A stretch of 50,425 bases of DNA, from contig JAUHYC010000027.1 of the NCBI GenBank assembly GCA_030426685.1, positions 1 through 50,425 on the forward strand, written 5' to 3'. The translations under genes were made by a program, and so were the position numbers. Shown piece after piece: positions 43,847 to 50,425 of the stretch; the first letter of the stretch is position 1, and the number at the start of each line of letters is the position of its first letter. Below the pieces are notes generated by a model that was not told where the DNA came from, did not search any database, and worked only from the letters and a program-made list of their open reading frames with translations. This stretch comes from Alphaproteobacteria bacterium. GTDB taxonomy: Bacteria > Pseudomonadota > Alphaproteobacteria > Rhodobacterales > Rhodobacteraceae.

Positions 43847-44870
43847 GCTGACGCAAAATCCCAAACCGGTTGCACGAAACTTGCTGGGCCTGATCAAGAC
43901 GCCCTGGGCATTGATCGCTGTGCTTCTTGTTGCGGTGGCCCTGATTGACCCCGGAAACTGGACCGAGGTCATGATGTTCGCCGGGAGGGCGCTGGCTCAT
44001 ACAGGGCAGTATATTCTGTTTGCTGTTTTGCTGCTGTCATACCTCAAGGCGACCGGGGCTGAAGTGATGGTTGCGCGCGCATTCGAAGGGCGCGAGACGC
44101 GGATGATCTTTCTGGCCGCGTTGTTCGGCGGGCTGGCCCCGTTCTGCTCCTGCGAAGTTATACCCTTCATAGCGGGCTTGCTTGCACTTGGAGCTCCGTT
44201 GTCGGCGGTTATGGCCTTTTGGCTGAGCTCTCCGCTGATCGACCCGCCAACCTTGTTGATCACAGCAGGCGCGCTCGGTTGGCCCTTTGCCATTGGCAAG
44301 GCCGTTGCGGCCGTTGCGCTGGGCTTGTTTGGTGGCTTTGCCGTACGCACCCTGATGCGTGGTGGTGCTTTCGCCGAGCCGCTGCGTGAATACAAACCCG
44401 CCGGGTGCTGTGGCTGTGGCCCGAAGAAAGAAGACAAACCAGTCTGGAAATTCTGGCAGGAGCCCGAGCGCCGGGTGCGGTTCCGCTCGGAATTTGTTCA
44501 CAACGGTTTGTTCTTGCTGAAATGGCTGGCACTGGCTTACGTGCTCGAGGCGCTGCTGGTCAGCTACATACCCGCAGACCTGATCGCGCGGGTCGTGGGT
44601 GGTGAAGGTGTCATGCCCATCGTTGTCGCGGCGCTGGTCGGCATGCCGGCCTATCTGAACTCCTACGTCGCGCCGCCGTTGCTGGCCGGTTTGATGGAGC
44701 AGGGGATGACGGCAGGTGCAGCCATGGCTTTCATGGTGGCCGGAGCCGTCAGTTCGATCCCGGCAATGGCTGCGGTCTGGTCACTGGTCAAGCCGCGCGT
44801 TTTTGCGACCTATCTGGGGCTGGGAATCAGCGGAGCCATCATGGCCGGTATGCTGTTTCAGATGATCTGA
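43839..44870 (+). CDS. ArsP/DUF318-type permease
   Basis: A 343-residue membrane protein with about eight to nine helices. The signature APFCSCEVIPFIAGLLALGAPLSAVMAFWLSSPLIDPPTL, with the paired Cys, is that of the ArsP_1 permease family (organoarsenical efflux in some members, unknown in others). A cytoplasmic loop holds a cysteine-rich GCCGCGPKKED segment that might bind metal or thiol. It overlaps the ArsR gene by eight bases. Next to the tauR-xsc region, and with a shared repeat pattern upstream, a role in sulfonate or sulfite metabolism is worth testing; metal(loid) export is the default reading. Confidence 0.85.
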   Translation: MVELTQNPKPVARNLLGLIKTPWALIAVLLVAVALIDPGNWTEVMMFAGRALAHTGQYILFAVLLLSYLKATGAEVMVARAFEGRETRMIFLAALFGGLAPFCSCEVIPFIAGLLALGAPLSAVMAFWLSSPLIDPPTLLITAGALGWPFAIGKAVAAVALGLFGGFAVRTLMRGGAFAEPLREYKPAGCCGCGPKKEDKPVWKFWQEPERRVRFRSEFVHNGLFLLKWLALAYVLEALLVSYIPADLIARVVGGEGVMPIVVAALVGMPAYLNSYVAPPLLAGLMEQGMTAGAAMAFMVAGAVSSIPAMAAVWSLVKPRVFATYLGLGISGAIMAGMLFQMI

Positions 44871-44874
44871 ATGA

Positions 44875-44906
44875 AAAACCGCCCGGCGGGATCACCGGGC
44901 GGTTTT
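44875..44906. terminator. Strong bidirectional intrinsic terminator
   Basis: AAAACCGCCCGG (44875-44886) and CCGGGCGGTTTT (44895-44906) form a perfect 12-bp stem with an 8-base loop. The A-tract and T-tract give a T-run on each strand. It lies 4 bases after the permease stop and 5 bases before the end of the convergent hypothetical gene, so it can serve both. Confidence 0.88.
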
Positions 44907-44911
44907 GCTCA

Positions 44912-45301
44912 CTAGCTTGCTTCGCAATAGCGGGGCAGTTTGAACCGGTATCTGGGCTCTCCGGATTCCACGTAGACCCGTTTTTCCACGCAGGCACTGG
45001 TGGTGACAGTCTGCGAGATCGGAGCCTCGGTCGAGGTGATCGCGGTCTCGGACCCATCGGGCAGGCGAACCGAAGCGATTACGCCATTCTTGAGATCTCC
45101 GTTGATTGGAGAGGCCGAGAGGACAGGTACGGTCATGAACGAATGATGCTCGTGCTCACCGCTGTCGTTCAACAGCAGCAAAGCGGCTGCAACCGTGATC
45201 ACACCGACACCGCCGGCAATGGGCAGCCCCCAAGTTTTCAGGAAAGCATAGATCGAAACGGCGCGGTGCGGTCCAAAGAGGGCGGACAGAATACTCAGCA
45301 T
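44912..45301 (-). CDS. Hypothetical membrane-anchored protein
   Basis: A 129-residue protein with one transmembrane helix (about 26-44; LPIAGGVGVITVAAALLLL). A short N-terminal part (SILSALFGPHRAVSIYAFLKTWG) is followed by a mostly polar C-terminal domain that contains two cysteines (ACVEKRVYVESG and LPRYCEAS) able to form a disulfide outside the membrane. I do not recognise a family. ATG 45301 is used with GGGAAA upstream. It lies 54 bases downstream of trcR on the same strand and may be cotranscribed with it. Confidence 0.7.
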   Translation of the reverse strand: MLSILSALFGPHRAVSIYAFLKTWGLPIAGGVGVITVAAALLLLNDSGEHEHHSFMTVPVLSASPINGDLKNGVIASVRLPDGSETAITSTEAPISQTVTTSACVEKRVYVESGEPRYRFKLPRYCEAS

Positions 45302-45355
45302 CGTGTTTCCCAAAGAATTGGGCCCCAACCCTTTCCGGGCGGGGCCATAGGCGCA

Positions 45356-46117
45356 TCAGGGGCGCAGATCGTCTTCGTCGTCTTCGCTGCCGTCCCCTTT
45401 GGGCAGGTTGAAGAAGCTGTCGGCGTCAACGATGGGCTCATCCTCGTCCTTGTCTTCGCCATCATCAGACAGCGAAAAGGTTTCGAGACCCTCAATCGCG
45501 GTCGGGATCTTCGGTGCGGACTCCATTTCCAGCGACTGTTCTGTCGAAACTAGCTTGCGGCGTTCGTCATCGCTCATGACGCCACCTTCGGCGGCTTTCT
45601 TGGCTGCGGCCTTCTGCACGATGGCGTCCAATTCGGACTGTTTGCACAGACCCAGCGCAACCGGATCGATCGGCTGCATGTTGGCGATGTTCCAATGAGT
45701 GCGCTCGCGGATCGACTGGATGGTCGGCTTGGTGGTGCCGACCAGCTTGGCGATCTGGCCATCGCTCAGTTCCGGATGAAACTTGACCAGCCACAGGATC
45801 GAGTTCGGCCGGTCCTGACGTTTGGACAGCGGAGTATAGCGCGGACCGCGACGTTTCTCTTCGCCCGAAGCTGCCGGGTTGAACTTGAGCTTCAGCTTGT
45901 GCAGGGGATTGTTCTGCGCCGCGTCGATCTCTTCCTGGGTCAGCTGGTTGTTGGCAATCGGGTCAAAGCCCTTCACGCCAGTGGCCACGTCGCCATCCGC
46001 GATGCCCTGCACTTCCAACTCGTGCATGCCTACGAAATCCGCGATCTGCTTGAAGCTGATCGTGGTGTTATCCACCAGCCATACTGCGGTGGCCTTGGCC
46101 ATAAGCGGTTTTGCCAT
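45356..46117 (-). CDS. trcR: Cell-cycle transcriptional regulator TrcR (DUF1013)
   Basis: A 253-residue DUF1013 protein, a family nearly restricted to alphaproteobacteria. Marks are the N-terminal MAKPLMAKATAVWLVDNTTISFKQIADFVGMHELEVQGIADGDVA and the following DRPNSILWLVKFHPELSDGQIAKLVGTTKPTIQSIRERTHWN, each resembling a helix-turn-helix. The C-terminal 50 residues are acidic. In Caulobacter the homologue is a cell-cycle transcription factor. GGAG precedes ATG 46117. It is divergent from the RNase T2 gene. Confidence 0.9.
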   Translation of the reverse strand: MAKPLMAKATAVWLVDNTTISFKQIADFVGMHELEVQGIADGDVATGVKGFDPIANNQLTQEEIDAAQNNPLHKLKLKFNPAASGEEKRRGPRYTPLSKRQDRPNSILWLVKFHPELSDGQIAKLVGTTKPTIQSIRERTHWNIANMQPIDPVALGLCKQSELDAIVQKAAAKKAAEGGVMSDDERRKLVSTEQSLEMESAPKIPTAIEGLETFSLSDDGEDKDEDEPIVDADSFFNLPKGDGSEDDEDDLRP

Positions 46118-46247
46118 CAGCCCGTCTCCTTTAAATACATCTGTCCCGTCGCCGGAATTCGGCGGCCCCGTGGTTTTGGGGCAGGTTTCCGTTGTCGGGG
46201 AACTTGGGGCCTATATAGTCGCGGCAAGGCAGGAAGGGAAGAGGCGA

Positions 46248-46877
46248 ATGCGTTGGGTTGTTTTGTGGATGCTGAGCGCAATGGCTGCGCTGGCTGATGG
46301 TGAGGTGGCAGGGGAGTTCGACTATTACGTCCTGTCGCTCAGCTGGTCGCCGAACTGGTGCGCGCGTGAGGGGGATGTACGCGGGTCAGACCAATGTGAT
46401 GCACGGCACGATCATGGCTGGATCCTGCACGGTCTGTGGCCGCAATATCATCAGGGCTGGCCCTCATTTTGCCGCTCGTCCGAGACACCGCCCTCACGCC
46501 GCATGACCCGGAAAATGGAGGATATTCAGGGCTCGGCCGGACTGGCCTGGCACCAGTGGAAGAAACACGGAAGCTGCTCGGGGCTGAGCGCGTCGGATTA
46601 TTTTGCCCTATCGCGGCAAGCCTATGAGAGTGTCGCCCGCCCGCAGGCGTTTCGAAAGCTGGACGCGCCGATCAAACTGCCAGCCTCCGTCGTGGAGCAG
46701 GCGTTCATCGAAGCGAACCCCGCGCTCGAGCCGGATATGATCACCATCACCTGCAAGCAGGGTTATATCGAAGAGGTCCGACTGTGCCTGTCCCGCGATC
46801 TCGACCCGGTGCCTTGTGGCCGGGATGTGATCCGGGACTGTACCGCCAAAGACGCGTTGCTCGATCCGATTCGCTAG
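46248..46877 (+). CDS. Ribonuclease T2 family protein
   Basis: A 209-residue exported RNase T2 with a short signal peptide (MRWVVLWMLSAMAALA). The first catalytic segment is WILHGLWPQYHQG (His61), and the second is WHQWKKHGSC (His102, Lys106, His107). In the common form of the second segment the residue after the first His is Glu; here it is Gln103, which may alter activity. Two or three disulfides are possible (Cys38, Cys50, Cys75, Cys110). It would degrade RNA in the periplasm or outside. The 3' end overlaps the convergent hypothetical gene by four bases. Confidence 0.9.
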   Translation: MRWVVLWMLSAMAALADGEVAGEFDYYVLSLSWSPNWCAREGDVRGSDQCDARHDHGWILHGLWPQYHQGWPSFCRSSETPPSRRMTRKMEDIQGSAGLAWHQWKKHGSCSGLSASDYFALSRQAYESVARPQAFRKLDAPIKLPASVVEQAFIEANPALEPDMITITCKQGYIEEVRLCLSRDLDPVPCGRDVIRDCTAKDALLDPIR

Positions 46878-47362
46878 AGCTTCTTGTTCTGGCAGTCCCG
46901 TGCGTAGTCCAGCGCCTTGGCGGTGCCTTTCAGATCAATTGCCATCACTTGCTCTCCTGCCGGATTGTAAACCGTCATGGTCTTGTTCTGTGCAATCGAC
47001 GTGACGAAATTCCGATCGGTAAAGAACACGGTCGCGCCGGGCACGCGATCCTGTTTGAACCCGATGGCGGTGGCGTCAAAGCTTTTGCCGTCCAACTCGA
47101 ACCGGATCGGATAGCTCTGCCCCGGTTTGATATCGCCCCAAGCCTTGTTGTAAACGGTAAAGTACCCGCGATTGTCCAGCGCGTCATAGCCCAGGCGAAC
47201 GACCGAGAGATCCTGATACACGGTCTGGATCAGGCACCCGTTTCCAAGTGCCGGGTCCATCATGATGTTCCAGCCGTCGACAAAGCCTTTGTCGATGAGC
47301 TCCTGCGACAGGGCAGCGGATGCGGTGAAGGCGGCAGTAGCGAGGGCGAGAAGGCGGGTCAT
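46874..47362 (-). CDS. Hypothetical exported protein
   Basis: A 162-residue protein with a Sec signal peptide (MTRLLALATAAFTASAALS, cleavage near Ser-Gln). The mature part is mostly predicted beta-sheet (NGCLIQTVYQDLSVVRLGYDA, GYFTVYNKAWGDIKPGQSYPIRFELDG) and ends ALDYARDCQNKKL; two cysteines (in NGCLIQ and ARDCQN) may form a disulfide. It resembles roseobacter periplasmic proteins of unknown function, but I cannot name a family. It lies convergent to the RNase T2 gene, overlapping by four bases. Confidence 0.75.
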   Translation of the reverse strand: MTRLLALATAAFTASAALSQELIDKGFVDGWNIMMDPALGNGCLIQTVYQDLSVVRLGYDALDNRGYFTVYNKAWGDIKPGQSYPIRFELDGKSFDATAIGFKQDRVPGATVFFTDRNFVTSIAQNKTMTVYNPAGEQVMAIDLKGTAKALDYARDCQNKKL

Positions 47363-47506
47363 GAAAAGGTCCGGAAAATTGAGTTGTCTGATGCCTACCT
47401 AACTCCAAACTGAGGAAGCGCCAAAGACTATTCACGCTTCACGATCCTGAATTGCGCCGGCGTAGACAAGCGGGCAACTGAATGCCGCCCTTTACTTTAC
47501 CTGTTG

Positions 47507-47529
47507 TTTAATTAACTAAATGGTATATT
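47507..47529 (+). promoter_or_regulatory. Promoter with overlapping dyad upstream of the second arsR gene
   Basis: TTTAATTAACTAAA (47507-47520) is a near-perfect palindrome directly upstream of a -10-like TATATT (47524-47529). The ATG at 47538 follows eight bases after the -10 and no ribosome site is present, suggesting a leaderless transcript. The dyad would sit between -35 and -10, a classic place for repression by the ArsR protein. Confidence 0.5.
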
Positions 47530-47537
47530 AATAACAA

Positions 47538-47876
47538 ATGAACGAAGAAGAACAGCTTGATTCTGTGTTTGCAGCGCTTGCCCATCCTGCGAGGAGAGCC
47601 ATGCTGGCACGCTTGGCGCAGGGTGATGCGACGGTAAAAGAGCTTGCAGAACCCTTTGACGTCAGCATGCCTGCTATTTCAAAGCACCTGCGCGTTCTGG
47701 AGGATGCAGGGCTGATAGAGCGCTCGCGAAACGCGCAGTTTCGGCCCTGCCGACTTAACCCTGAGCCGCTGAAATCTATTGCGAATTGGACGGATAGATA
47801 TCGGCATATTTGGGACGTTCGTTTCAACGCATTGGACAAGATCATCGGCGAAACAAGGAAACTGGAAAATGAATGA
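47538..47876 (+). CDS. ArsR-family regulator paired with SRPBCC gene
   Basis: A 112-residue winged-helix regulator. The core is DSVFAALAHPARRAMLARLAQGDATVKELAEPFDVSMPAISKHLRVLEDAGLIERSRNAQFRPCRLNPEPLKSIANWTDRYRHIWDVRFNALD, the typical form of ArsR proteins coupled to AHSA1/SRPBCC genes (SdpR-like group). No metal-binding cysteine motif is seen. It overlaps the SRPBCC gene by eight bases. The likely role is autorepression of the pair; the inducer is unknown. Confidence 0.92.
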   Translation: MNEEEQLDSVFAALAHPARRAMLARLAQGDATVKELAEPFDVSMPAISKHLRVLEDAGLIERSRNAQFRPCRLNPEPLKSIANWTDRYRHIWDVRFNALDKIIGETRKLENE

Positions 47877-48345
47877 TGTGGGAAACTGGGTCCGTATTGT
47901 ACGTAATTTCAACGCTCCGGCCGACCTGGTTTGGCGGATGTGGACGGATCCTTCGCTATTTCAGAAGTGGTACGGGCCAATGGGATTCGAAGTACCTGTG
48001 GCAGAGATCGACCTGCGTGTAGGAGGGACGCGAAAAATCTGTATGGAAATGAAAACGCCGGATAAAGCGATGCGGATGTGGTTTACCGGTGTCTATAAGG
48101 AAATCATTGAACCGTCGCGATTGGTCTATACGGAAAGCATGTGCGATGAGGACGGCAACCTGCTGTCACCGCAAGATATGGGAATGCCGGAAGGCAGCCC
48201 TGACATCACCGAAGTCATAGTTGATTTGCTCGAGGTTGACGGGAAGACCACAATGACGATGGTTCACAGGGGGGTGCCCGAAGGCAGCGCCGGAGAAGGC
48301 GGATGGATGCAGGCGTTTGACAAGATGGAAACTGTCATCGGATAG
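47869..48345 (+). CDS. SRPBCC (AHSA1-like) domain protein
   Basis: A 158-residue START/SRPBCC-fold protein beginning VRIVRNFNAPADLVWRMWTDPSLFQKWYGPMGFEVPVAEIDLRVGG, the usual AHSA1 pattern, with a long central strand region and a C-terminal helix (GGWMQAFDKMETVIG). The fold has a deep hydrophobic ligand pocket. The start is ATG 47869 inside the end of the arsR gene. The function is unknown; in similar pairs the genes are under control of the ArsR partner. Confidence 0.9.
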   Translation: MNDVGNWVRIVRNFNAPADLVWRMWTDPSLFQKWYGPMGFEVPVAEIDLRVGGTRKICMEMKTPDKAMRMWFTGVYKEIIEPSRLVYTESMCDEDGNLLSPQDMGMPEGSPDITEVIVDLLEVDGKTTMTMVHRGVPEGSAGEGGWMQAFDKMETVIG

Positions 48346-48373
48346 GGACGAACAATACCTAGGCTACTGCGGG

Positions 48374-48967
48374 TCAGAGTTCTTTTCGTGCCCTCAAAGC
48401 CGCCGTTATCGTGCCGTCATCAAGATAATCCAGCTCACCCCCAATCGGCACACCCTGCGCCAGTGAGGTCAGGCGGACCTGCCCCTCTAACTGATCGGCG
48501 ATGTAATGCGCGGTGGTCTGGCCGTCGACGGTGGCGTTCAGGGCAAGAATGACTTCGGTGATCCCTTCGGCCACCACCCGGTCCTTGAGGCGGGGAATGC
48601 GCAGATCGTCCGGGCCGACACCGTCCAGCGCTGACAATGTGCCACCCAAAACGTGGTAGCGGCCTTTGAACACTCCGGCACGCTCCATCGCCCAAAGGTC
48701 GGCGACATCTTCCACGACGCACAGCTCTCCGGTCGCACGGACTTCGCTATTGCAAATGTCACAGATATCGGTCGTGCCGACATTGCCACAATTCAGGCAT
48801 TCGCGGGCGGTGGCGGCGACCTGCTGCATCGCGTCCGAAAGCGGTGACAGCAGTAGGGCGCGCTTGCGGATCAGGTGCAACACAGCGCGACGGGCCGAGC
48901 GGGGACCGAGGCCCGGCAACTTGGCCATCAGGTCGATCAGATTGTCGATGTCACGGTTGGAACTCAC
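48374..48967 (-). CDS. recR: Recombination mediator RecR
   Basis: A 197-residue RecR, which with RecO and RecF loads RecA at gaps. The helix-hairpin-helix is [16 protein letters not shown], the zinc finger is Cys57, Cys60, Cys69 and Cys72 ([16 protein letters not shown]), and the Toprim domain starts [17 protein letters not shown]. The start codon is GTG 48967. It is third in the dnaX-ybaB-recR order, here interrupted by a 61-base spacer with a repeat copy. Confidence 0.97.
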   Translation of the reverse strand: MSSNRDIDNLIDLMAKLPGLGPRSARRAVLHLIRKRALLLSPLSDAMQQVAATARECLNCGNVGTTDICDICNSEVRATGELCVVEDVADLWAMERAGVFKGRYHVLGGTLSALDGVGPDDLRIPRLKDRVVAEGITEVILALNATVDGQTTAHYIADQLEGQVRLTSLAQGVPIGGELDYLDDGTITAALRARKEL

Positions 48968-48985
48968 GGCCTGTCCTGTCTGGCA

Positions 48986-49027
48986 CCGGAGGGAGCCTCC
49001 GGCGGGAGTATTTGTGAAAAGATGAAG
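48986..49027 (+). repeat. Dispersed intergenic repeat, variant copy D with hairpin
   Basis: Hairpin CCGGAGG/CCTCCGG (48986-48992, 48996-49002) is followed by CGGGAGTATTT and AAAAGATGAAG (49003-49027). The tail resembles the other copies in GAG.TATTT and the GATGAAG end, but has GTGAAAA in place of GGCCA. It lies between ybaB and recR. Confidence 0.6.
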
Positions 49028-49028
49028 A

Positions 49029-49373
49029 TCAGAACGGCAGTTTGATGTCTTTTGGCAGGCCCATGCTTTCGGTCAGCTTGGTCATCTCTTCCTGAGAGCG
49101 CTCGGTGGCCTTGGTCTGAGCGTCCTTGATTGCAGCCAAGATCAGGTCTTCGACCACTTCCTTGTCATCGCCATTGAAGATTGACGGGTCGATGTCCAGA
49201 CCTTTCAACTCTCCCTTCGCGGTCGCCGTGGCTTTGACCAGACCTGCACCGGATTCGCCGACAACCATCAGGTTGTTCAACTCTTCCTGCATCTCGGTCA
49301 TCTTGGTCTGAAGGTCCTGTGCGGATTTCATCATCTTGGCCATGTCGCCCAGACCGCCGAGTCCTTTGAGCAT
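49029..49373 (-). CDS. ybaB: YbaB/EbfC family nucleoid-associated protein
   Basis: A 114-residue DNA-binding protein. The N-terminal helix ([25 protein letters not shown]) and the strand segment [21 protein letters not shown] are typical of YbaB/EbfC. Members bind DNA as tweezer-like dimers. ATG 49373 has GGAG upstream; an in-frame extension to 49583 is possible on paper but overlaps dnaX and lacks family resemblance. Context dnaX-ybaB-recR is conserved across proteobacteria. Confidence 0.95.
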   Translation of the reverse strand: MLKGLGGLGDMAKMMKSAQDLQTKMTEMQEELNNLMVVGESGAGLVKATATAKGELKGLDIDPSIFNGDDKEVVEDLILAAIKDAQTKATERSQEEMTKLTESMGLPKDIKLPF

Positions 49374-49558
49374 CGGTATTCTCCTATAGTCGGTTTGACG
49401 CTTAAATACGGGTGACGTCGGCGCGGCACAAGAGGCGCCAATCCTCCCGCCCGTCGTCAAGGTCTTTTGCAAGACCTTTCCTCCCGTTGGGTCCGGCAGG
49501 GATATCGGCGTCAGCCGATGGCCCATGGTGGGCGCGGGAGTGTTTGGTTGGCAGCGGA
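49374..49558. other. dnaX-ybaB spacer with small hairpin
   Basis: This 185-base spacer holds no credible gene. AAGGTCTT (49459-49466) and AAGACCTT (49471-49478) form a perfect 8-bp stem with a 4-base loop (TTGC, or GCAA on the minus strand). The octamer TCCTCCCG occurs on both sides of the hairpin (49443-49450 direct form CTCCCGCC and 49479-49487). I found no signal-recognition-particle RNA core. Confidence 0.5.
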
Positions 49559-50425
49559 TCAATCCTCCTCGAACGGGTCCCATTCGTCTTCGACTTCGGG
49601 CAGCGCCTCGGTTTCTACCTGCGCTGCGCGTTGTTCCGGTGTTTCGATCCGCGTAATCTTTGCCTTTGGGAAATAGGTCAGAACTGCCTGAACCAGAGGA
49701 TGTTCCTTGGCCTCGTCTTTCAGCGCAAGCTCTGCCTTATCCCGTATTTCGGCAATTGTCGGCGCGTCACCATCCGACACGATTGTCACCGCCCATCGAT
49801 TGCCCGTCCAGCGTTGCAAGGCCGATCCCAGCCGAGAGGCAAGATCCGAAGGTGCCTGTTCGGCGGGTGTGAACTCGATCCGACCCGGTTGGTAGGATAC
49901 CAGCCGCACACCGTTCTCCACTTCGACCAGAAGTTTGACGTCACGATTGGTGCGGATCAGTTCAACCACGTGGTTGAAGGTGGGATATCGCGCCAGGGCG
50001 GTTGCCACATCCTGCGCCAGCGCTGCTGTCGGAGCACCCGCTGGTCCGCGTGGGGCGGAATATGTCGATTGCGGGACCGACTGTACCGAACCAATATTCT
50101 GGTTGCCTGCGGAGATGCTGCCGCCCGGCCCTCCGTTTGGTGGAGGCGCGGGCATGTCCTGCAGACGTTTCACCAGCTCTTCCGGGCTGGGGAGATCGGC
50201 CACATGGGTCAGTCGGATTACGGCCATCTCAGCCGCCATCATTGCATTCGGAGCTGCTGAAACCTCTTCCAGCGCCTTGAGCAGCATTTGCCACATCCGG
50301 GTCAGGACGCGCATCGGCAAGGCCTCGGACATTTGTTGGCCGCGGGCGCGTTCGTCAGGTGAAACCGTCGGATCTTCGGCGGCATCCGGCGTGATTTTCA
50401 CAACCGACACCCAGTGCGTGATCTC
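49559..50425 (-). CDS. dnaX: DNA polymerase III subunit gamma/tau (partial, C-terminal part)
   Basis: The right edge cuts the gene; 288 C-terminal residues remain. The visible part contains the end of the clamp-loader collar region (LPMRVLTRMWQMLLKALEEVSAAPNAMMAAEMAVIRLTHVADLPSPEELVKRL), a Gly/Pro-rich linker (APPPNGGPGGSISAG), and the tau-specific C-terminal domain (TFNHVVELIRTNRDVKLLVEVENGVRLVSYQPGRIEFTPAEQAP), which in tau binds the polymerase. The ATPase domain lies outside the window. Location directly upstream of ybaB and recR confirms the identity. Confidence 0.94.
   Translation of the reverse strand, partial: EITHWVSVVKITPDAAEDPTVSPDERARGQQMSEALPMRVLTRMWQMLLKALEEVSAAPNAMMAAEMAVIRLTHVADLPSPEELVKRLQDMPAPPPNGGPGGSISAGNQNIGSVQSVPQSTYSAPRGPAGAPTAALAQDVATALARYPTFNHVVELIRTNRDVKLLVEVENGVRLVSYQPGRIEFTPAEQAPSDLASRLGSALQRWTGNRWAVTIVSDGDAPTIAEIRDKAELALKDEAKEHPLVQAVLTYFPKAKITRIETPEQRAAQVETEALPEVEDEWDPFEED

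Noticed and set aside
49374..49558. Possible 4.5S signal recognition particle RNA near dnaX
   Set aside because: The conserved GGAAG and AGCAGC core and its long helix are absent on both strands.

Overview
This 50.4-kb window is GC-rich chromosomal DNA from an alphaproteobacterium of the Rhodobacteraceae, most likely the Roseobacter group (Ruegeria or a close relative). The basis is the gene content: TrcR (DUF1013), a dnaX-ybaB-recR operon, an xsc/soeABC sulfonate and sulfite module with a TauR-type MocR regulator, and two GcvT-fused dimethylglycine dehydrogenase-like flavoproteins. The species assignment is inference. I see no rRNA, tRNA, insertion sequence, prophage or CRISPR array, and no gene-free stretch above 300 bases.

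Layout. 1-8.1 kb: a partial ubiH-type hydroxylase faces an amidase, followed by a DapC-like aminotransferase, ftsK and lolA, then a convergent transglycosylase-like lipoprotein and an AEC permease. 8.1-13.2 kb: hspQ, gamma-glutamyltransferase, an anti-sigma/STAS pair, a thiolase, a free-methionine-(R)-sulfoxide reductase and a DUF1294 protein. 13.3-22.9 kb: a co-directional block of XRE-cupin regulator, LysE exporter, GFA-family protein, dimethylglycine dehydrogenase-like flavoprotein, MDR oxidoreductase, BHMT-like methyltransferase, GlxA/GbdR-type regulator and a second dimethylglycine dehydrogenase-like flavoprotein. It reads as a methylated-amine (glycine betaine, dimethylglycine, sarcosine) catabolic unit. 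23-35.2 kb: housekeeping and transport genes, including rarD, an RluA-family pseudouridine synthase, a WYL regulator with a clear operator-like dyad, an OmpA-like lipoprotein, mnmD divergent from a DAO-family oxidoreductase, a soluble lytic transglycosylase and dapA.

35.3-43.4 kb (minus strand): tauR, xsc, soeA, soeB and soeC. Xsc splits sulfoacetaldehyde into acetyl phosphate and sulfite, and the cytoplasmic SoeABC complex oxidises the sulfite. Paired direct repeats resembling TauR sites lie at the same distance (119 bases) upstream of both xsc and a divergent arsR-permease pair, so that permease may belong to the same regulon. 43.5-50.4 kb: the arsR-permease pair, trcR, an RNase T2, a second arsR paired with an SRPBCC gene, and recR-ybaB-dnaX at the window edge.

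A dispersed intergenic repeat family (GC-rich hairpins plus a conserved tail ending GATGAAG) occurs at four places: 22.9, 35.3, 37.0 and 49.0 kb. Two copies at 22.9 kb form a head-to-head pair. Gene spacing is tight, and four convergent gene pairs overlap at their 3' ends.
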